Part shown: piece after piece, positions 1 to 11,607 of the stretch
Layout: every line of letters begins with the position of its first letter
Numbering within the stretch: the first letter of the stretch is position 1
Assembly (NCBI GenBank): GCA_030704615.1
Contig: CM060731.1
Span: forward strand, 56,588,756-56,648,755
DNA: 60,000 nt
DNA from: Takakia lepidozioides
Taxonomy: Eukaryota; Streptophyta; Takakiopsida; Takakiales; Takakiaceae
Reading direction: 5' to 3'
Made by a program: the position numbers and the translations under genes
The notes under the pieces: generated by a model
Told to the model about the DNA's origin: nothing
Database searches by the model: none
Seen by the model: only the letters and a program-made list of their open reading frames with translations

Positions 1-62
1 TGCTCCTTGGGTTGGAAAGGTCATGAATCTGACTTGCATTTCTTTGCTTGTGGTGTTACCAG

Positions 63-1459
63 GATAAGACTCTGGTGGCAGTGAAGCGACTTATGGGCAA
101 TAAGATGAAAGGAGAGAGAGAGTTCCTGGCTGAAATGGAAACACTGGGAAAAATTAAACATTCAAACCTAGTGCCCTTGATTGGTTATTGCACTTTTCGA
201 TCTGACCGAATGTTGGTCTATCAGTACATGCCCAACGGCAACCTTGACTTATGGCTTCACACCAGTGCCAGAGTGTCAGCAGGACGGAAGGCCCTGGATT
301 GGCCAACAAGGTTGAAGATAGCCCAGGTAAACCAAAGCTTCATTGCATAAGAGAGGAAGCTGAGATAGAGAGGTGACCTCTGTGAGCTAGTGTTCTGCCA
401 AAGATGGTGGCCTGCAGCCGTAAGAGTTGTTGTGGTACACTTTCCATGTCTCACAACCCACAAACTTCCTGTTGTGGTTTTGTGCAGGGAGCTGCCAGGG
501 GCCTTGCATTTTTACATCATATATGCATCCCTCATATCGTACATCGGGATATCAAGGCCTCAAACGTCTTATTGGATGCCGATTTCAATGCCTTGATTTC
601 AGATTTTGGACTCGCTCGGCTGATATCCGCATATGAGACACATCTGAGTACAGATTTGGCAGGTACAGTTGGGTACATTCCTCCTGAGTATGGGCAAAGC
701 CCCTTCGCATCAACAAAGGGAGATGTATACAGTTTTGGGATGGTGCTTTTGGAGATATTAACAGGAAAGCGTCCCACTGACAGATTTGTTAAAGAAAGAG
801 ATGATTGCGATTTTGATTTCATTGGCTGGGTGAGACATCTAGTGCTCCAAAGCCGAATCAACGAGGTCTTTGACCCTGAGTTGGTTCTGGAGTTAGACCC
901 CGAATATCAAAGCATGGGGGGTAGGATTGCAGAGTCAGACTCGGACATAAACCCTGAATTCAGCTCTAGTTCAAGTGAGGAATCAAGCCCTGATTCGAGC
1001 CCTGACTCTAGACCTGGGACGAGCCCAGTTTCTAGCGCTCAACTAACCCCCAAGTTAAATCCAATGTCAAAAGTTTCCAATACTTTGTATCATGAAGTGT
1101 CAGAGTTGAATGTTAAGAGCGCCTGTCAGATAAGTAGCTCAACATTGCTCAAGCCTGGATTGAACCTAGTGCAAGGGTTAAGCCCTCGTCCGAGTACTAG
1201 TACAGTCTCAAATCGACCAAGTGCTAGTTCTGTCTCGAATCCTCGTTATAGCAGTGTCATGTATAGCCCTAGATCAGATCCAGAGTTGAGTCCAGATGTG
1301 GATTCTACGTTTAGGGAAAGTGGGAATAAGTTGGAATTGGTTCAAGCTCTAGGCCTAGCAGTTTGGTGTACAGAAGAGATGGCGTCAAAACGCCCTACAA
1401 TGCTCCAGATTTCTAGATTGCTGGACAAAATGGGTGAGAATAGAAACCCAGTGACATGA
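63..1459 (+). CDS. LRR receptor-like kinase, EMS1-type kinase domain (5' partial)
   Basis: This is the cytoplasmic Ser/Thr kinase of a plasma-membrane receptor. Two exons are visible: 63-326, after an acceptor at 61-62, and 488-1459. The intron 327-487 is GT-AG and phase 0. Visible motifs are the ATP-binding lysine in VAVKR, the alpha-C region EFLAEMETL, the catalytic loop [12 protein letters not shown], the magnesium motif DFGLAR, and [10 protein letters not shown] with [12 protein letters not shown]. The wording around [11 protein letters not shown] and [13 protein letters not shown] is closest to EMS1/EXS-type receptors of LRR-RLK subfamily X (from family knowledge). The extracellular LRRs, membrane helix and glycine loop lie upstream of the window. 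About 145 Ser/Pro/Asp-rich residues (nt about 893-1326) interrupt the C-lobe before the final helices ([26 protein letters not shown]). The kinase resumes in frame after them and ends at a TGA. Confidence 0.9.
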
Positions 1460-3650
1460 TGAATTCTTTGATTCTTTCTCTCATAAGCTCTTTCGTGGTT
1501 GTGATGAACCTTGGCTAGAACTTCGCTTTCTTTATCTGTCACATGAAGTTGCATGTTGCTTAGTGTAGGTGTGCAGATTCCCCGGTGTAAAACAAAACTT
1601 GAAGATCGGCCATGTGTAGAGAGAATGATTTCATTGTACATATATCCTTGGCCTGGATTGAATTCCTCTTACACCCCTGGTTGAGCAGGGCCACTCAATT
1701 AGTTCAATCCTTCATCTTGCATCGAGTCACTCCAGTATCAACTCTCCCCTGACTGTAGAGCATGAAATATCTTTCCCCTCTGCATTTAAGCGGGCATCCC
1801 AGTGGTTGTGTTGCGATTGCAAAGACAAACACGAGCGTGTCACGGAGAAAAGGTGCTAGGTTAGTCAGCCGTTGAATTTCTGTGAAGAATTCAGAAATTC
1901 ACCACAACGTCTTGGACGAATGCTCAAGACCACCTTATCCATCGGGATGGAAATTGAGATCCAAGTTCGACATGAAGAAAGCCATGTTCCCCATGAAGAT
2001 GAAGATCTAACTTACACAACTCTGCAGACAGATTTACTTAAACTGATTTCTTTGGAGCGACAGCTCACAAATCAGGCCCCTTAATTATAGTGAGAGGAGA
2101 AAATAACCCCTTTCACAGTAACCTCGCTGTGATGGAACACCGCCCAAGGGAATGGCACTCGATTTCAAGGCCAGGCAATTGATGCTGAGATTGCCAATGG
2201 GTGATCTACAAAGGGAGGCGAAATCTTATTCCACTAAGTTACTTCGGACAGAATCCAAACAACACTGCTTCGGACAGAATCTGATTGTCCATTTCCCACT
2301 TCTCCTGCATTCGCCATGACCATCTAAAGGCACGGGGACAATGGCTTAAGTTCGTCAGTATTTTGCTCCAGCAAGCATGTTTCACACACGGTCAGCTTTA
2401 GAGTACAAGTTTAGGACCGGAAATGTACTGTACCTTTAGAAACTTTATACATGCAACTCATTAAGTGGATGAATTAATGAAGCATGATGATGGCTGTGAC
2501 TTGCAATGCAACGTGCTCCATCCTAGTATACTCTGTATTACCATGTCACCTTGTCTGTAGGTAAGAGAGCATGTGTAAGTCTGTGGCTCTTGTAAGAGAT
2601 TGCTTTCCAACTTGGAAGGGCATAGAAGTCTTCCTCTATTTTCTGTCCTGACCTATCTGCATTAGAACATTGCAAGCTCACTATTGAAACCACAATAGTC
2701 ACGAGTCACACAATTCTAAGATGCAAATGGTGGGCAACAGTTCTATCAGGTGGTTTGATCTAATGTGTGTGGGTCGCATTCACATTCGCTCAACACGTCA
2801 AACCAGTTCTCCTTAGTATATACATCTGTTCCCGAAAAGATTGCCTACAGCTTTCAAACTAGAGGGTAGATATCCACTTCTTGATTCAGTCCTGGGACAG
2901 CATGTACAAACAATAAAGGAAAACCAGATTGAAAACCCTGACATTTGTAAAATCTAGTCTATGCTATCAAATAGCCGAAGATTTGTGCACGTATCCAGGA
3001 AAGGGCTAGGCACCAACAAATTTTCAACCCAAAGGGAACAAGATCCATAGAGATCACCTCCACCTTCTCTTTCTTCCCCGCTGAAACCTAGACCAAATCC
3101 ATAGGAGTTATGCTCAATACCAAATAATTTCACAAAGACAAGTCTGACTAATCGAGTTCAACTCTAAGCACATTGATCTTGCATTCTGAACCAATACAGA
3201 AATGACTGTGTACACGATACCAATCCACAGACATGCAGCAGGGCTAGATGCTTACGCTGGTAACTTCAACGTTGAGCAGGCCTCCTGCCCCTTGGCACAG
3301 ACACAGAAACAAGCAACGAATCGTTGTATCCTACCCAGGAGGGATGTGGGATCAGGCCATTTATGGTCCTGGAACCTCCTAGGAACCTGAGATCAAATGA
3401 TCTTTTGCACTAGTGCGTGGAGTCTCCCCTCTAGGGTAGAGACAGCAATTGATTCACCTGCTGCATTCATGCAACACCCAAAAGCCCATCAAATACACAC
3501 ATTCAAAAAGCTGCATTCACAAAGCTCTGTATATGACAACGCCTTGAAAGATCACCTAAGTCAATTCTCACTTTAATGGCTGCAATGAGCATCCAAATTA
3601 TCCCATACATTGAAGCAGGAGCCTTGGTGGTTTACCTGAAGTCCTCCTAG
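1460..3650. other. Interval between kinase and RRF genes
   Basis: This holds the 3' flank of the kinase gene and the 3' flank of the minus-strand recycling-factor gene. A 70-codon plus-strand ORF at 1872-2084 has an acidic/leucine composition, but I see no splice context or family match for it. I recognise no RNA gene or transposon here. Confidence 0.5.
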
Positions 3651-6600
3651 TTAGACAGTCGTCAATTCCTGTTAAACATCAATTCACATCAGGTAATGTT
3701 ACCACACATCCTAGTCAAATGACACCAAAGCCCCTCATTGCCGGTATACCTTATAGAGAACTCTTTTCACAAAAGAAATAGCAAACTACTCTTCTTAGGG
3801 GGTTGCCCCACCTGCAGTTAGGCACATTTAAGCTAACTAATAGGTTTAGGTGCCCCACTTACAGTTAGAATGACTTGGACTCTCAATAGTTAATGCACCT
3901 CACTAACTGAAAACATGAAACTTATGTCTGAAATAGGACCTTGTACTTAACTGGTGGCTGACTTCCAGAAGGAAGTGAAGCGACTTCTACTTGGCTCTCT
4001 ACTGCCACAGTAAACGTGCAATAACTGATGTGCTAGTGATATTGGGTGTCTTAATTGTAGGTGGGGCACCCCCTTTAAGAATCACATGGGCTGAAAGTAT
4101 TATATAGAATCCCTTAAAAAACTAGGACCATTGAACATCAACGTTTCTGATTCTCCTCCCATGTAAGGTTAGTAATGCAAGCTGCCAGAATAGCTGAAGC
4201 AGGTCATAGACAACAGTTTTCAGTAAATAACAAACCACACACCTTCTCCTTTTGTTTGAAGAGGGTCTCAATTTTCTTGACATATTCGTCAGTGAGTTTC
4301 TGGAACCATCCAGGAACCTAGAAGTCAGCAATGCGTTCTCATCTCCAAATGTGCAGACTACCCTGGCCATCAGCAAGTAAATAGTTGTCCCATTGCATTT
4401 CAATGTGAACTATTGAAGAACAAAAGTGCATCTCCACCTTATGTTCAAGGAAAGCATGTGAGAAGTAAAGAAAAGGGATCCAATAAGTACAGATCCAAAA
4501 GCAAGATTAAAATCCATTCAGTCAAGTGGTGTCAGATTCTTGGCCTGGAATCAGTGTCCTCCGAATCTCATCACAAATGTTGATCTGGCAAAGGCCACAG
4601 AAACACTACAATAATTCAGTGCAAATCAACTGTCCTAGATTCTAGAGTCTAGTAACATTACCTGAATTTCAACAGAAAGATCCTTTACATTGTCCACGGA
4701 GAGCTTCTTCTCCTATCACCTACAAGGCACAAAGCAACAAAACTATCTGTCATATAAGAGTTCCCATGATAAGTGAACGAATGCCCACTACAAAGGATGC
4801 TGACCGGGTTTCCAAAACTTGGTCCAACCACCAGCTACCGCTAGGATGCATTGATGCTTGAACAGCGGAGACTTAAAATGGATTTTCATTTAACTGCTCC
4901 CATGTAGGATAAAGTAAATAGCCATGGGTTCCATACCTCATACAATGCTGCACATGCAGCTAGTTTGTTTGACATTGGCCAAGTTTATAGCTAAAATTTT
5001 CCTGAACTCGTCATTACATATTTGTGACTCTTGTTTCAAACGCAAAAGCCAAGTGCAGTTACCTTTTCAAGTTTTTCATACGACTTGATGGCATCTCTTC
5101 TCATATTCCGGAGCGCCACCTGCCCTCCCACTATCCATATATCAGAATTCAAGGATGGGAGACATCTAAACATGAGCTTTGATTTGACGCATGGAAAATA
5201 CTTCGTAGGTGTAGCATGTCCACTGGTAAAATAGACAACAGGGAGAATTAAGGAGATTCATCTTGTAATGCACTGTTTCCAGTTGCAGAATATTTTGGTG
5301 GACACTCCCCTCCACCCACATAGGCATGGATGACCTTCTTGTCTTTTCCTAGGTGGCCCTTGTCACATGTGCTTACTTATTGTCTTCTTGATATCTGCAT
5401 GGTGGATGTTTCATAGGAGCTTCTGAAGCTGGTCTCGAGACTTACTGAAGATGGCAAGGTACTTGCTGACTCATCTCCCCTCCCTTACTAGTGTGATCCT
5501 CTGATATATGGTTGAATGCTTGGATACATAGGCACAGGTTACTGCGGTGGTAACTGCGGAGGGGGAGATGTGTAGCTTTGGACCATAGTCTTTAATAGTG
5601 CAAGAGCACCCCTGCATACCTACAGAGCCACTACTGCATGGGGCAGTGCCCTAACCATATTTATCCACCAGGGTGGTTGTCATACCCAGTTATGGTCACA
5701 TATTAGGGTTCCCATAGGTCTTGTCGCTCAACGTACACAGTTGAAACATGACCCAGTGAACCCCTGGCTGGGTTGACTTAATAACCTCCAACCATGTGGA
5801 ATTTGAACACATGACCAACTAGGAAGGATGGAGGCCCTAGCCACTGCACTTTCTACTAGAAGCTGTGGATTCACACCAAAAAAGCAGTCATGAGACAGTT
5901 TGCCATTTGGATGAGGAAATCCTTTTATAAAAAGTTTCTGAAAGGATCCAATCAACACAGGGTGCTCGTCATGGAAACTCTCAAGAGTTCTCCTAGGAGT
6001 TGGTCTAGGTATGCAATGGCTCAACAAGGAAAATGTATGTCAGGTATTATGCACTCCCCCCAACTTGTCAGCATTGCATGATCATCGCATCTATTCAGCC
6101 TCCCTAGTGACCACGAGCTCTTGCCCTAAGAGATGCGTGAAGAAGTTGTAAAGGACACTTCTTCACATGGACCACCATTTGAGAGACAAGCTCAGACAAC
6201 ATACCTTTCTTCTATCTTCAGTGAGCTGTGGAATGTTCAACCGTATGACACGTCCATCACTGCTTGGTGTGAGGCCCAAATCTGACTTTATGAGAGCTTT
6301 CTCAATCGCAACCAAACTGCACTACAAAGGCCCCCCTCACTGAATTGAAGATGGATATAGCCTCCCAACAACTTTTTTTATTAGAACACTGATTGAGATG
6401 ACAATGCATGCCCTTTTTATCCAGCATTTGATGACAAGCCCAAGATTTTCCCAAACTTGACGTTGAAGGCATTACAAACGTGAGCACACAGAGACTCGCC
6501 TTGATTTATCAAAAGGCTGGACAAGGATAGTGCTGCCATCTGGTGTGCTGACTTGAGAAATGCTCTTCAGAATGACAGGAGTCCCATAATACTCCACCTT

Positions 6601-7316
6601 TATTCACAGCAACCCCGTCAGGTCAGTTACGATCTTCCTAAAGATCATTTCCCCTGGTCATTTGCGAGGCCAAACAACACGAGCTTGGTTGATGTTTCAT
6701 CCTCCAGTTACAAAGTTGGTGGCCCAATGACTCTGCACCAAGTTACCTCGACACGGTCTAACAGAGATGGGCTGGCTCTGCCAGTGCGAACAGTGTTAAA
6801 ATTGGCCTTTGTCTTCTCCATCCTCTCCATCTGCCCACTCAACCACAATGATAGCCCTTTTTATAAATAATACATGGCAGCCATTGACACCAAACCTCCC
6901 TGTTAGGTTAAGTGCACAAAAATGCACTTTGTATATTTTGCTGTGATTTGCCAGCAAGAAAGGCATGGCTTGAGCACAAAAATCTGTAGCTGAGAGTGGG
7001 TCCTTGTTGCATAATTTTTCAGGTTGAAGGCTTGAGTATGCATTGTTAGCTTGCAACCTTTTAGGACTCCCACAAGCTTACAGTGACTGCCGAATGATAT
7101 CTTGGCTTGCACCCTTACGATCATCCTAGGAGGAATAGAGAGGTGGGGCCAAGCGGGTGAGAGGCATGTAACATCTGTGGTCCACAGAAAGGCCCCCAGC
7201 AACTAGCTTCAATAGCTTCAAATAAAGAATAGTTAAGAGACCCACCGCATCTTCTTCGATGATCTCCTTCTCTGCCTCCACATCTTCTGCAGTTGCGAAC
7301 CGGATACTTAGGGACC
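3651..7316 (-). CDS. RRF: Organellar ribosome recycling factor gene, one internal exon inverted
   Basis: RRF splits post-termination ribosomes together with EF-G; plant copies act in plastids or mitochondria. Minus-strand exons, by splice sites and phase: 7246-about 7316 ([17 protein letters not shown]), 6747-6830 ([18 protein letters not shown]), 6500-6597 ([20 protein letters not shown]), 6205-6316 ([20 protein letters not shown]), 5063-5119 ([19 protein letters not shown]), 4662-4712 ([17 protein letters not shown]), 4243-4299 ([19 protein letters not shown]) and 3651-3668 (ELTTV then TAA). They follow the whole RRF family order from the N-terminal helix to the C-terminus. The 14-residue exon between DRRK and VALRN is missing on this strand and lies on the plus strand at 5417-5458. 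As drawn, the gene cannot be spliced normally. One intron uses a GC donor (AG|GCGAGT). The transit-peptide exon is uncertain. Confidence 0.88.
5135..5511. repeat. 12-bp inverted repeats flanking the inverted RRF segment
   Basis: CCATATATCAGA at 5135-5146 and its exact reverse complement TCTGATATATGG at 5500-5511 enclose 353 nt that contain the inverted exon. Flipping the enclosed segment would put the exon, its acceptor and its donor back in line with the minus-strand neighbours. The repeats are therefore the likely breakpoints. Confidence 0.8.
5417..5458 (+). other. RRF: Inverted RRF exon
   Basis: A 42-nt plus-strand exon reads [14 protein letters not shown], flanked by an acceptor (TTTCATAG) and a donor (GTACTT), phase 0 at both ends. 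RRF proteins have 14 residues of the form ELxKxVxxxxEEGK exactly between the DRRK and VALRN segments. Both neighbouring exons are on the minus strand and are phase 0 at this junction. Length, phase and sequence fit the gap, but the orientation is reversed. Confidence 0.88.
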
Positions 7317-9081
7317 TTATAATCCATGCAACCTCACATATCAAAATAATACCTTGAAATTGAGAATAACACTGCGAACATACTATAGGAACTTGGGCGT
7401 GTTAAGGATAGTAGTCATATCCTAGTTGGGTTTCTATTTCTCTTGCTGCTAAATGGCCTCAAATAGTTGAAAGAACCTAGAATAACATTCTTTCGAAAGA
7501 ACACCACCACAGCACTGATTTGGAGGCTCCCAACTCATAATCATATCTTAAACCATTTCATCAGAAGAGAGGGGTGCTGGAGGCAAAGAACAGTGAACTA
7601 TTTATGCCTGGGATTTACTTGTTCAAAAGACATTCTAGGAAATCTATTTCTAAGCAATTCCTACATCCCCTCTGTCTCTCAAATTGTGCTGGTTGTTTTC
7701 CTACATTCCGCCTGTGTACATGTGAATCCTCCCTAATGCTTCCCACTACTCCAACAGTTAGGAATCGCATGGGTTTTGTAAGCATGAGCTGATAAGAACA
7801 TTTTTGTCTTTCTCTATGTACATGAAATGAGCTCAAAGTCAAGGAAGAACAAAGCGCAAAACCAATCCACGTCCAAACACTCTAATTTGCTGATTTGGAC
7901 TTCTGATAGTGAAGGATCGGACCAGTTGCCCATGGGATGGTCAGAATATTCTGGTATTCAGCACCACTACAGAGAATTCCCAAGATAGAGACGAGCAAAA
8001 ACGATTGTAGACGCCACATTACGGAAACACACTGTACTAGATGCCGCAGAACGAATGGTCTGCTTAATTGTTGAAAATCCAGGGAAGGCAAAAAGGAGTG
8101 GTACCGAGGCTAATAGCTTGCAATGCGACATCCCTGATGTTAGTTCCTCGGACCGCTGCAATTGCATCTCCCACCATCCCCATCCCGATACTGCCTTTCT
8201 CCTCCTTCTCTCCTCTCCTTCACGGAAGAGTTTATTTTCTGACGCCAGATTTCGACCTGGAAAATGGGTCAGCTACTTGTCCAAAGGAATTAGGAGGGGT
8301 AAAATCCAAATTTTTTGAGGATAAATAATGTGCGAGCAGTGGGGGAGTGGGCACATTCCTGTGTGGTAAGTAGGGGAAGAGAGTGTAGCCCATTATATTT
8401 GTATGAAATATGTTCTAGTATACCCTTGTGTATGCTTCCCAAGATGCTTCCCAAGACACCCGGGATCGTTGAGGTCATCCCGAAGTTGAGTACCAAGGGT
8501 TCTGGAATATGATATTGCAGAGGGTTGTAGAGGCCATACCATATTGATTTTGTGGGAGCTGGGTGAGGGCATTGGGGGTGCTAATGGGGAGTCCACATAT
8601 GCGCTTTGTGAGGCTAGTGATATCTTTGTCAACTTGTGCAGGCTTGCTGTATCATGTTCCAAGAATCATCCACGCCAGACATTCAGCAGACATCTAACCA
8701 GCAACCACGGTGGCACAGGCCAAGAAGGCAGACTCGGCGACATCAACTCATCAGGGGGGGGGGGTTTAAAATACCCACATATTCTGCAACACACCTATAA
8801 ACTCTGACGCCAAACACAACAAGCAACTTGTTTGGCTGCAATGCCACAAAACCTCCCCATCCAATCTAGCTACCATAAACAATGGACACAGCAGAAAGAG
8901 TCCCCTATTCTAGAGAGCTTTACTGTGTAGCTTCACAAGGCCTAAAAGACTGTGTCCCCACCACTGCATAAGAGGTGACAGGCACCAACAACAAAGACGA
9001 ATCCTTTCATACAATAATTCCCTTGGAAAAATCCAAACCAGTAACAATGCTACACCTGCACAGACAAAGATCCACCTACGG
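7317..9081. other. Interval between RRF and E2 genes
   Basis: Apart from the candidate targeting exon near 8 kb I see no recognisable gene. The segment should hold the RRF promoter/5' end and the 3' flank of the E2 gene. Its only oddities are an A/T-rich stretch near 8310-8330 and a nine-G run near 8754-8764. Confidence 0.45.
7967..8131 (-). other. Candidate transit-peptide exon of RRF
   Basis: A minus-strand frame from an ATG at 8131 reads MSHCKLLASVPLLFAF and continues rich in Ser, Arg and hydrophobic residues with few acidic ones, as organellar targeting peptides are. It lies upstream of the first recognised RRF exon on the same strand. The splice junction is not proven, and it could be chance. 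Confidence 0.25.
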
Positions 9082-10568
9082 CTACTGCAAGATTGAGGAC
9101 ACCAGTGAACCCCCTTGCCGATGATATCCTTTCACTAAGGATTCTTGAGAGCGTCTCACTATCCGGCTCACCTTCCGCTTTAAGTCTTCTTTTGTCTCTC
9201 GCCACTCTTTCTGCAGAGAAGATGCAGATGATAAAAGGTGACTACCAGAAAATGACAGACACCGCGTACAGATGTGATACAAGGCAAAGACATCTCAGCT
9301 GCAGTTTGTGAGGCAATGAAGTGCAAGATATAAATAATCATAGAACGAGGGAACACCTTTAACATTATCTCTCTCATGCAGTATCATACTTGGACTGTCA
9401 ATTCACATCCACCAATTTTAAATGCTCTTTAGGTGAACAGCTTCAAATTGGTCACGTTGGAAGCTTCCTTTGTCTGCATGACCTTCATTGAAGCTCAAAT
9501 TCGTTTTTCTTAAAACACAATTGGAAGGCCAATTTGGCAAAGTGCGACCTCTTCTGTTGACAGGGAAGACGCTTTAAAGGAGAAGTGAACCCTCACCGCT
9601 GCATCAAGTTCGCAGGTGACTCATCATTTGGACTGGACCACATAGATATAATGCTCAGAACAATTGTCTCCACCTGCCCTTCACTTATCAGCCATAATGA
9701 TCACAGCACCAGCATGAAAATTACAAGTATCTCTTTCTCAAGACGACAGGAAAGATAAGCTGAATTCATTTCACACTTGTGCACTAGGCTCAAGTAAACA
9801 GAGCAAATTGATGACAAGAGTAATTGACCTTGAGAAGGAGTGCCTAGCAATTGACTCTGGAATCCTTGAGATTCTTCTGCTATCCCACGCAACAGTCCAA
9901 AGCTCATGTATTTCACTCTATGCTCATTCCTTTTAAGACTGCCGGTTCATTGCTTACAATTAGAGTACGGAAACAAGTGTATAGCTTATTGTCATAGTGT
10001 GGAGGTGGGGCTTTGCAGGGGCAGAGAGAGCAGAGAGGAGCTAATCATGTTTATCACTGGCATATATATTACCTCCTCACAGAAGTTCATTGTGGTCCCT
10101 ATAGCCACAAAGCTAAGAAAACACTGGGGGAACAAGGGATATGTCGCTGACAACAATCTTAAGTAGACCAGGCCTTAAAGGGCAAAATGCTTCAAACAGT
10201 CTAGCTCATGCACAAGGGATCACCCAAGCTGTGACAGCCCACTGCTCATAGAGGGGCCTGATGATGAGCAAGTCTTTGCTCCAGAGTCCAGACACTACTC
10301 ATGCAGTACAACTGCTGGACATACATAGAGGACCATCACAAGGCATTCAGCCATCCAACTTCTTGAAGAGAACTCAAACAGAAGATCCATAATAGGCATG
10401 GGAAAACCATTTGTTGCAAGCACTAAGATACATAAATGATATTTGCAGGGATTGCATACGAAAATACCGTGTGCACAGGGGACCATCGCTCACTGGCAAG
10501 CTCATAGCCGTTGGGGTCATCTTCAGGCGCATGGAGTATGGAGATACAAACACGTCCATCAGGATAAA
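9082..10568 (-). CDS. UBC7: Ubiquitin-conjugating enzyme E2, UBC7/UBE2G type (3' part)
   Basis: E2 enzymes carry ubiquitin as a cysteine thioester and pass it to substrates with an E3; UBC7/UBE2G members serve ER-associated degradation. Three minus-strand exons are seen. Exon 10468-10568 has [20 protein letters not shown] with the active-site Cys in VCISILH and the acidic-loop insertion typical of this subfamily, then [12 protein letters not shown]. Exon 9597-9673 has [11 protein letters not shown] and SPNDESPAN. Exon 9082-9210 has [20 protein letters not shown] and ends in TAG. The phase at the start of 10468-10568 implies an upstream exon, but the N-terminal exons are absent down to the Copia LTR at 11240. 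The middle exon is one base short before its donor (expected ANVDAA, seen AACTTGATGCAGCG), which shifts the last exon out of frame. This is a real mutation or a sequence error. Confidence 0.85.
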
Positions 10569-11239
10569 CTGGAAACGCAGAGGCAAACCAAGCTGTTACT
10601 AAAAATAAACACTCCTTGTAATTTGACTAATGACGCAATAAGTGTGCAGGTAACATGATGTGTAATCATTTCTCTAGAGCCTGATCAGAACAGCATCAAG
10701 GCAGCGGAGATGCAATCTCAAGCCGTCTCTGCATCACACATATTATGTGAGCTTTACTACATTTATATTCCCCAAAATCCAGTGGCCAAGTAAGACAATG
10801 CTATGCTACCTCAATATACACGCGCGAGTAGCACCACATAGTAAAGAACTTAACAAAGACATTGTTGCACTGACAAGACCCCTGCAAAGCCATGCTGAAA
10901 CTGGGCCACTATAACTCGACTAATAGAGACACAGCAAAGATTTACACTGAATAATGTTGATGCTAGATCTAGTGCTCTAACTGAGAATATTGAGTAATGA
11001 TCACGTTTAGAGGCGATATCAATGCCTATCCCCAAAAAGAGAAACTCCAATCCAGTCACCCACTTCATTTATGTGAAACCTGAGACTGATGGAAGTTAGC
11101 AACCAATGCTTCTAAGAGATTAGAGCCAACGCAATACAGCAGCCACTTGCTTCCCCTGAACAGTCATAAAAAAGGCTTGTTGTTGTCACAGGAATGGTAG
11201 CTTGAGAACACATATGGGAAACGGTGTCAGATGCACTGG
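10569..11239. other. E2 intron or upstream interval, no exon found
   Basis: I read the minus strand here for the missing E2 N-terminal exons (YEGGFF, TSDMWHPN-type motifs) and found none. No other gene is recognised. The Copia LTR begins immediately after, so the insertion probably lies in an E2 intron or 5' region. Confidence 0.45.
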
Positions 11240-11546
11240 TGTTGGAAGTAATTAAACATATCTAGAAGACTAAGAGTCTTGAAGGCCAAAGGTTTAGAAG
11301 TCTAAGAGACTATCTTGTTTAACTCACCTTTGGAAGGTGAATGGCTAGAAGGTGGATGGTCACCATAGTGGAAGTGGAAGTGACCAAGTAGGACTTTCTA
11401 GAGAAGTTCTTGTACAAGCTCGGGGGTGAAGCCACTAGTCTAAGTGTAAGAGTATGATGGTGGCTTCTATGGTTGGGAGGAGAGCTTTAGTTTTAGCTTT
11501 AGTCTAAGACTTTAGTTCTTGTTCATGTTCTTGCCCAATTCTAACA
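11240..11546 (+). repeat. Copia 5' LTR
   Basis: It begins TGTTGGAAGTAATTAAACA and ends CCCAATTCTAACA, giving TGTT...AACA terminal symmetry, and is followed at once by the primer binding site. The length is 307 bp. No 3' LTR is present to confirm the borders. Confidence 0.8.
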
Positions 11547-11559
11547 TGGTATCAGAGCC
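11547..11559 (+). other. Primer binding site, initiator tRNA-Met type
   Basis: TGGTATCAGAGCC directly after the LTR is the usual Copia PBS, complementary to the 3' end of plant initiator methionine tRNA. Confidence 0.88.
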
Positions 11560-11607
11560 ATTCTTCTCTAGGTGAGAGTTGGTAGTTGAGATTGAGAGAA
11601 CTTGATT

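Noticed and set aside
1872-2084. 70-codon plus-strand ORF
   Set aside because: Composition is protein-like, but there is no homology, splice context or neighbour to support it.
4555-4602. Possible minus-strand terminal exon reading [15 protein letters not shown]
   Set aside because: It lies between two RRF exons that join in phase without it, so it is intronic. The reading is probably chance.
5135-5511. Programmed invertible switch in the RRF gene
   Set aside because: Inverted repeats of 12 bp with no recombinase nearby are better explained by a one-time inversion or an assembly error. Kept only as a remote alternative.
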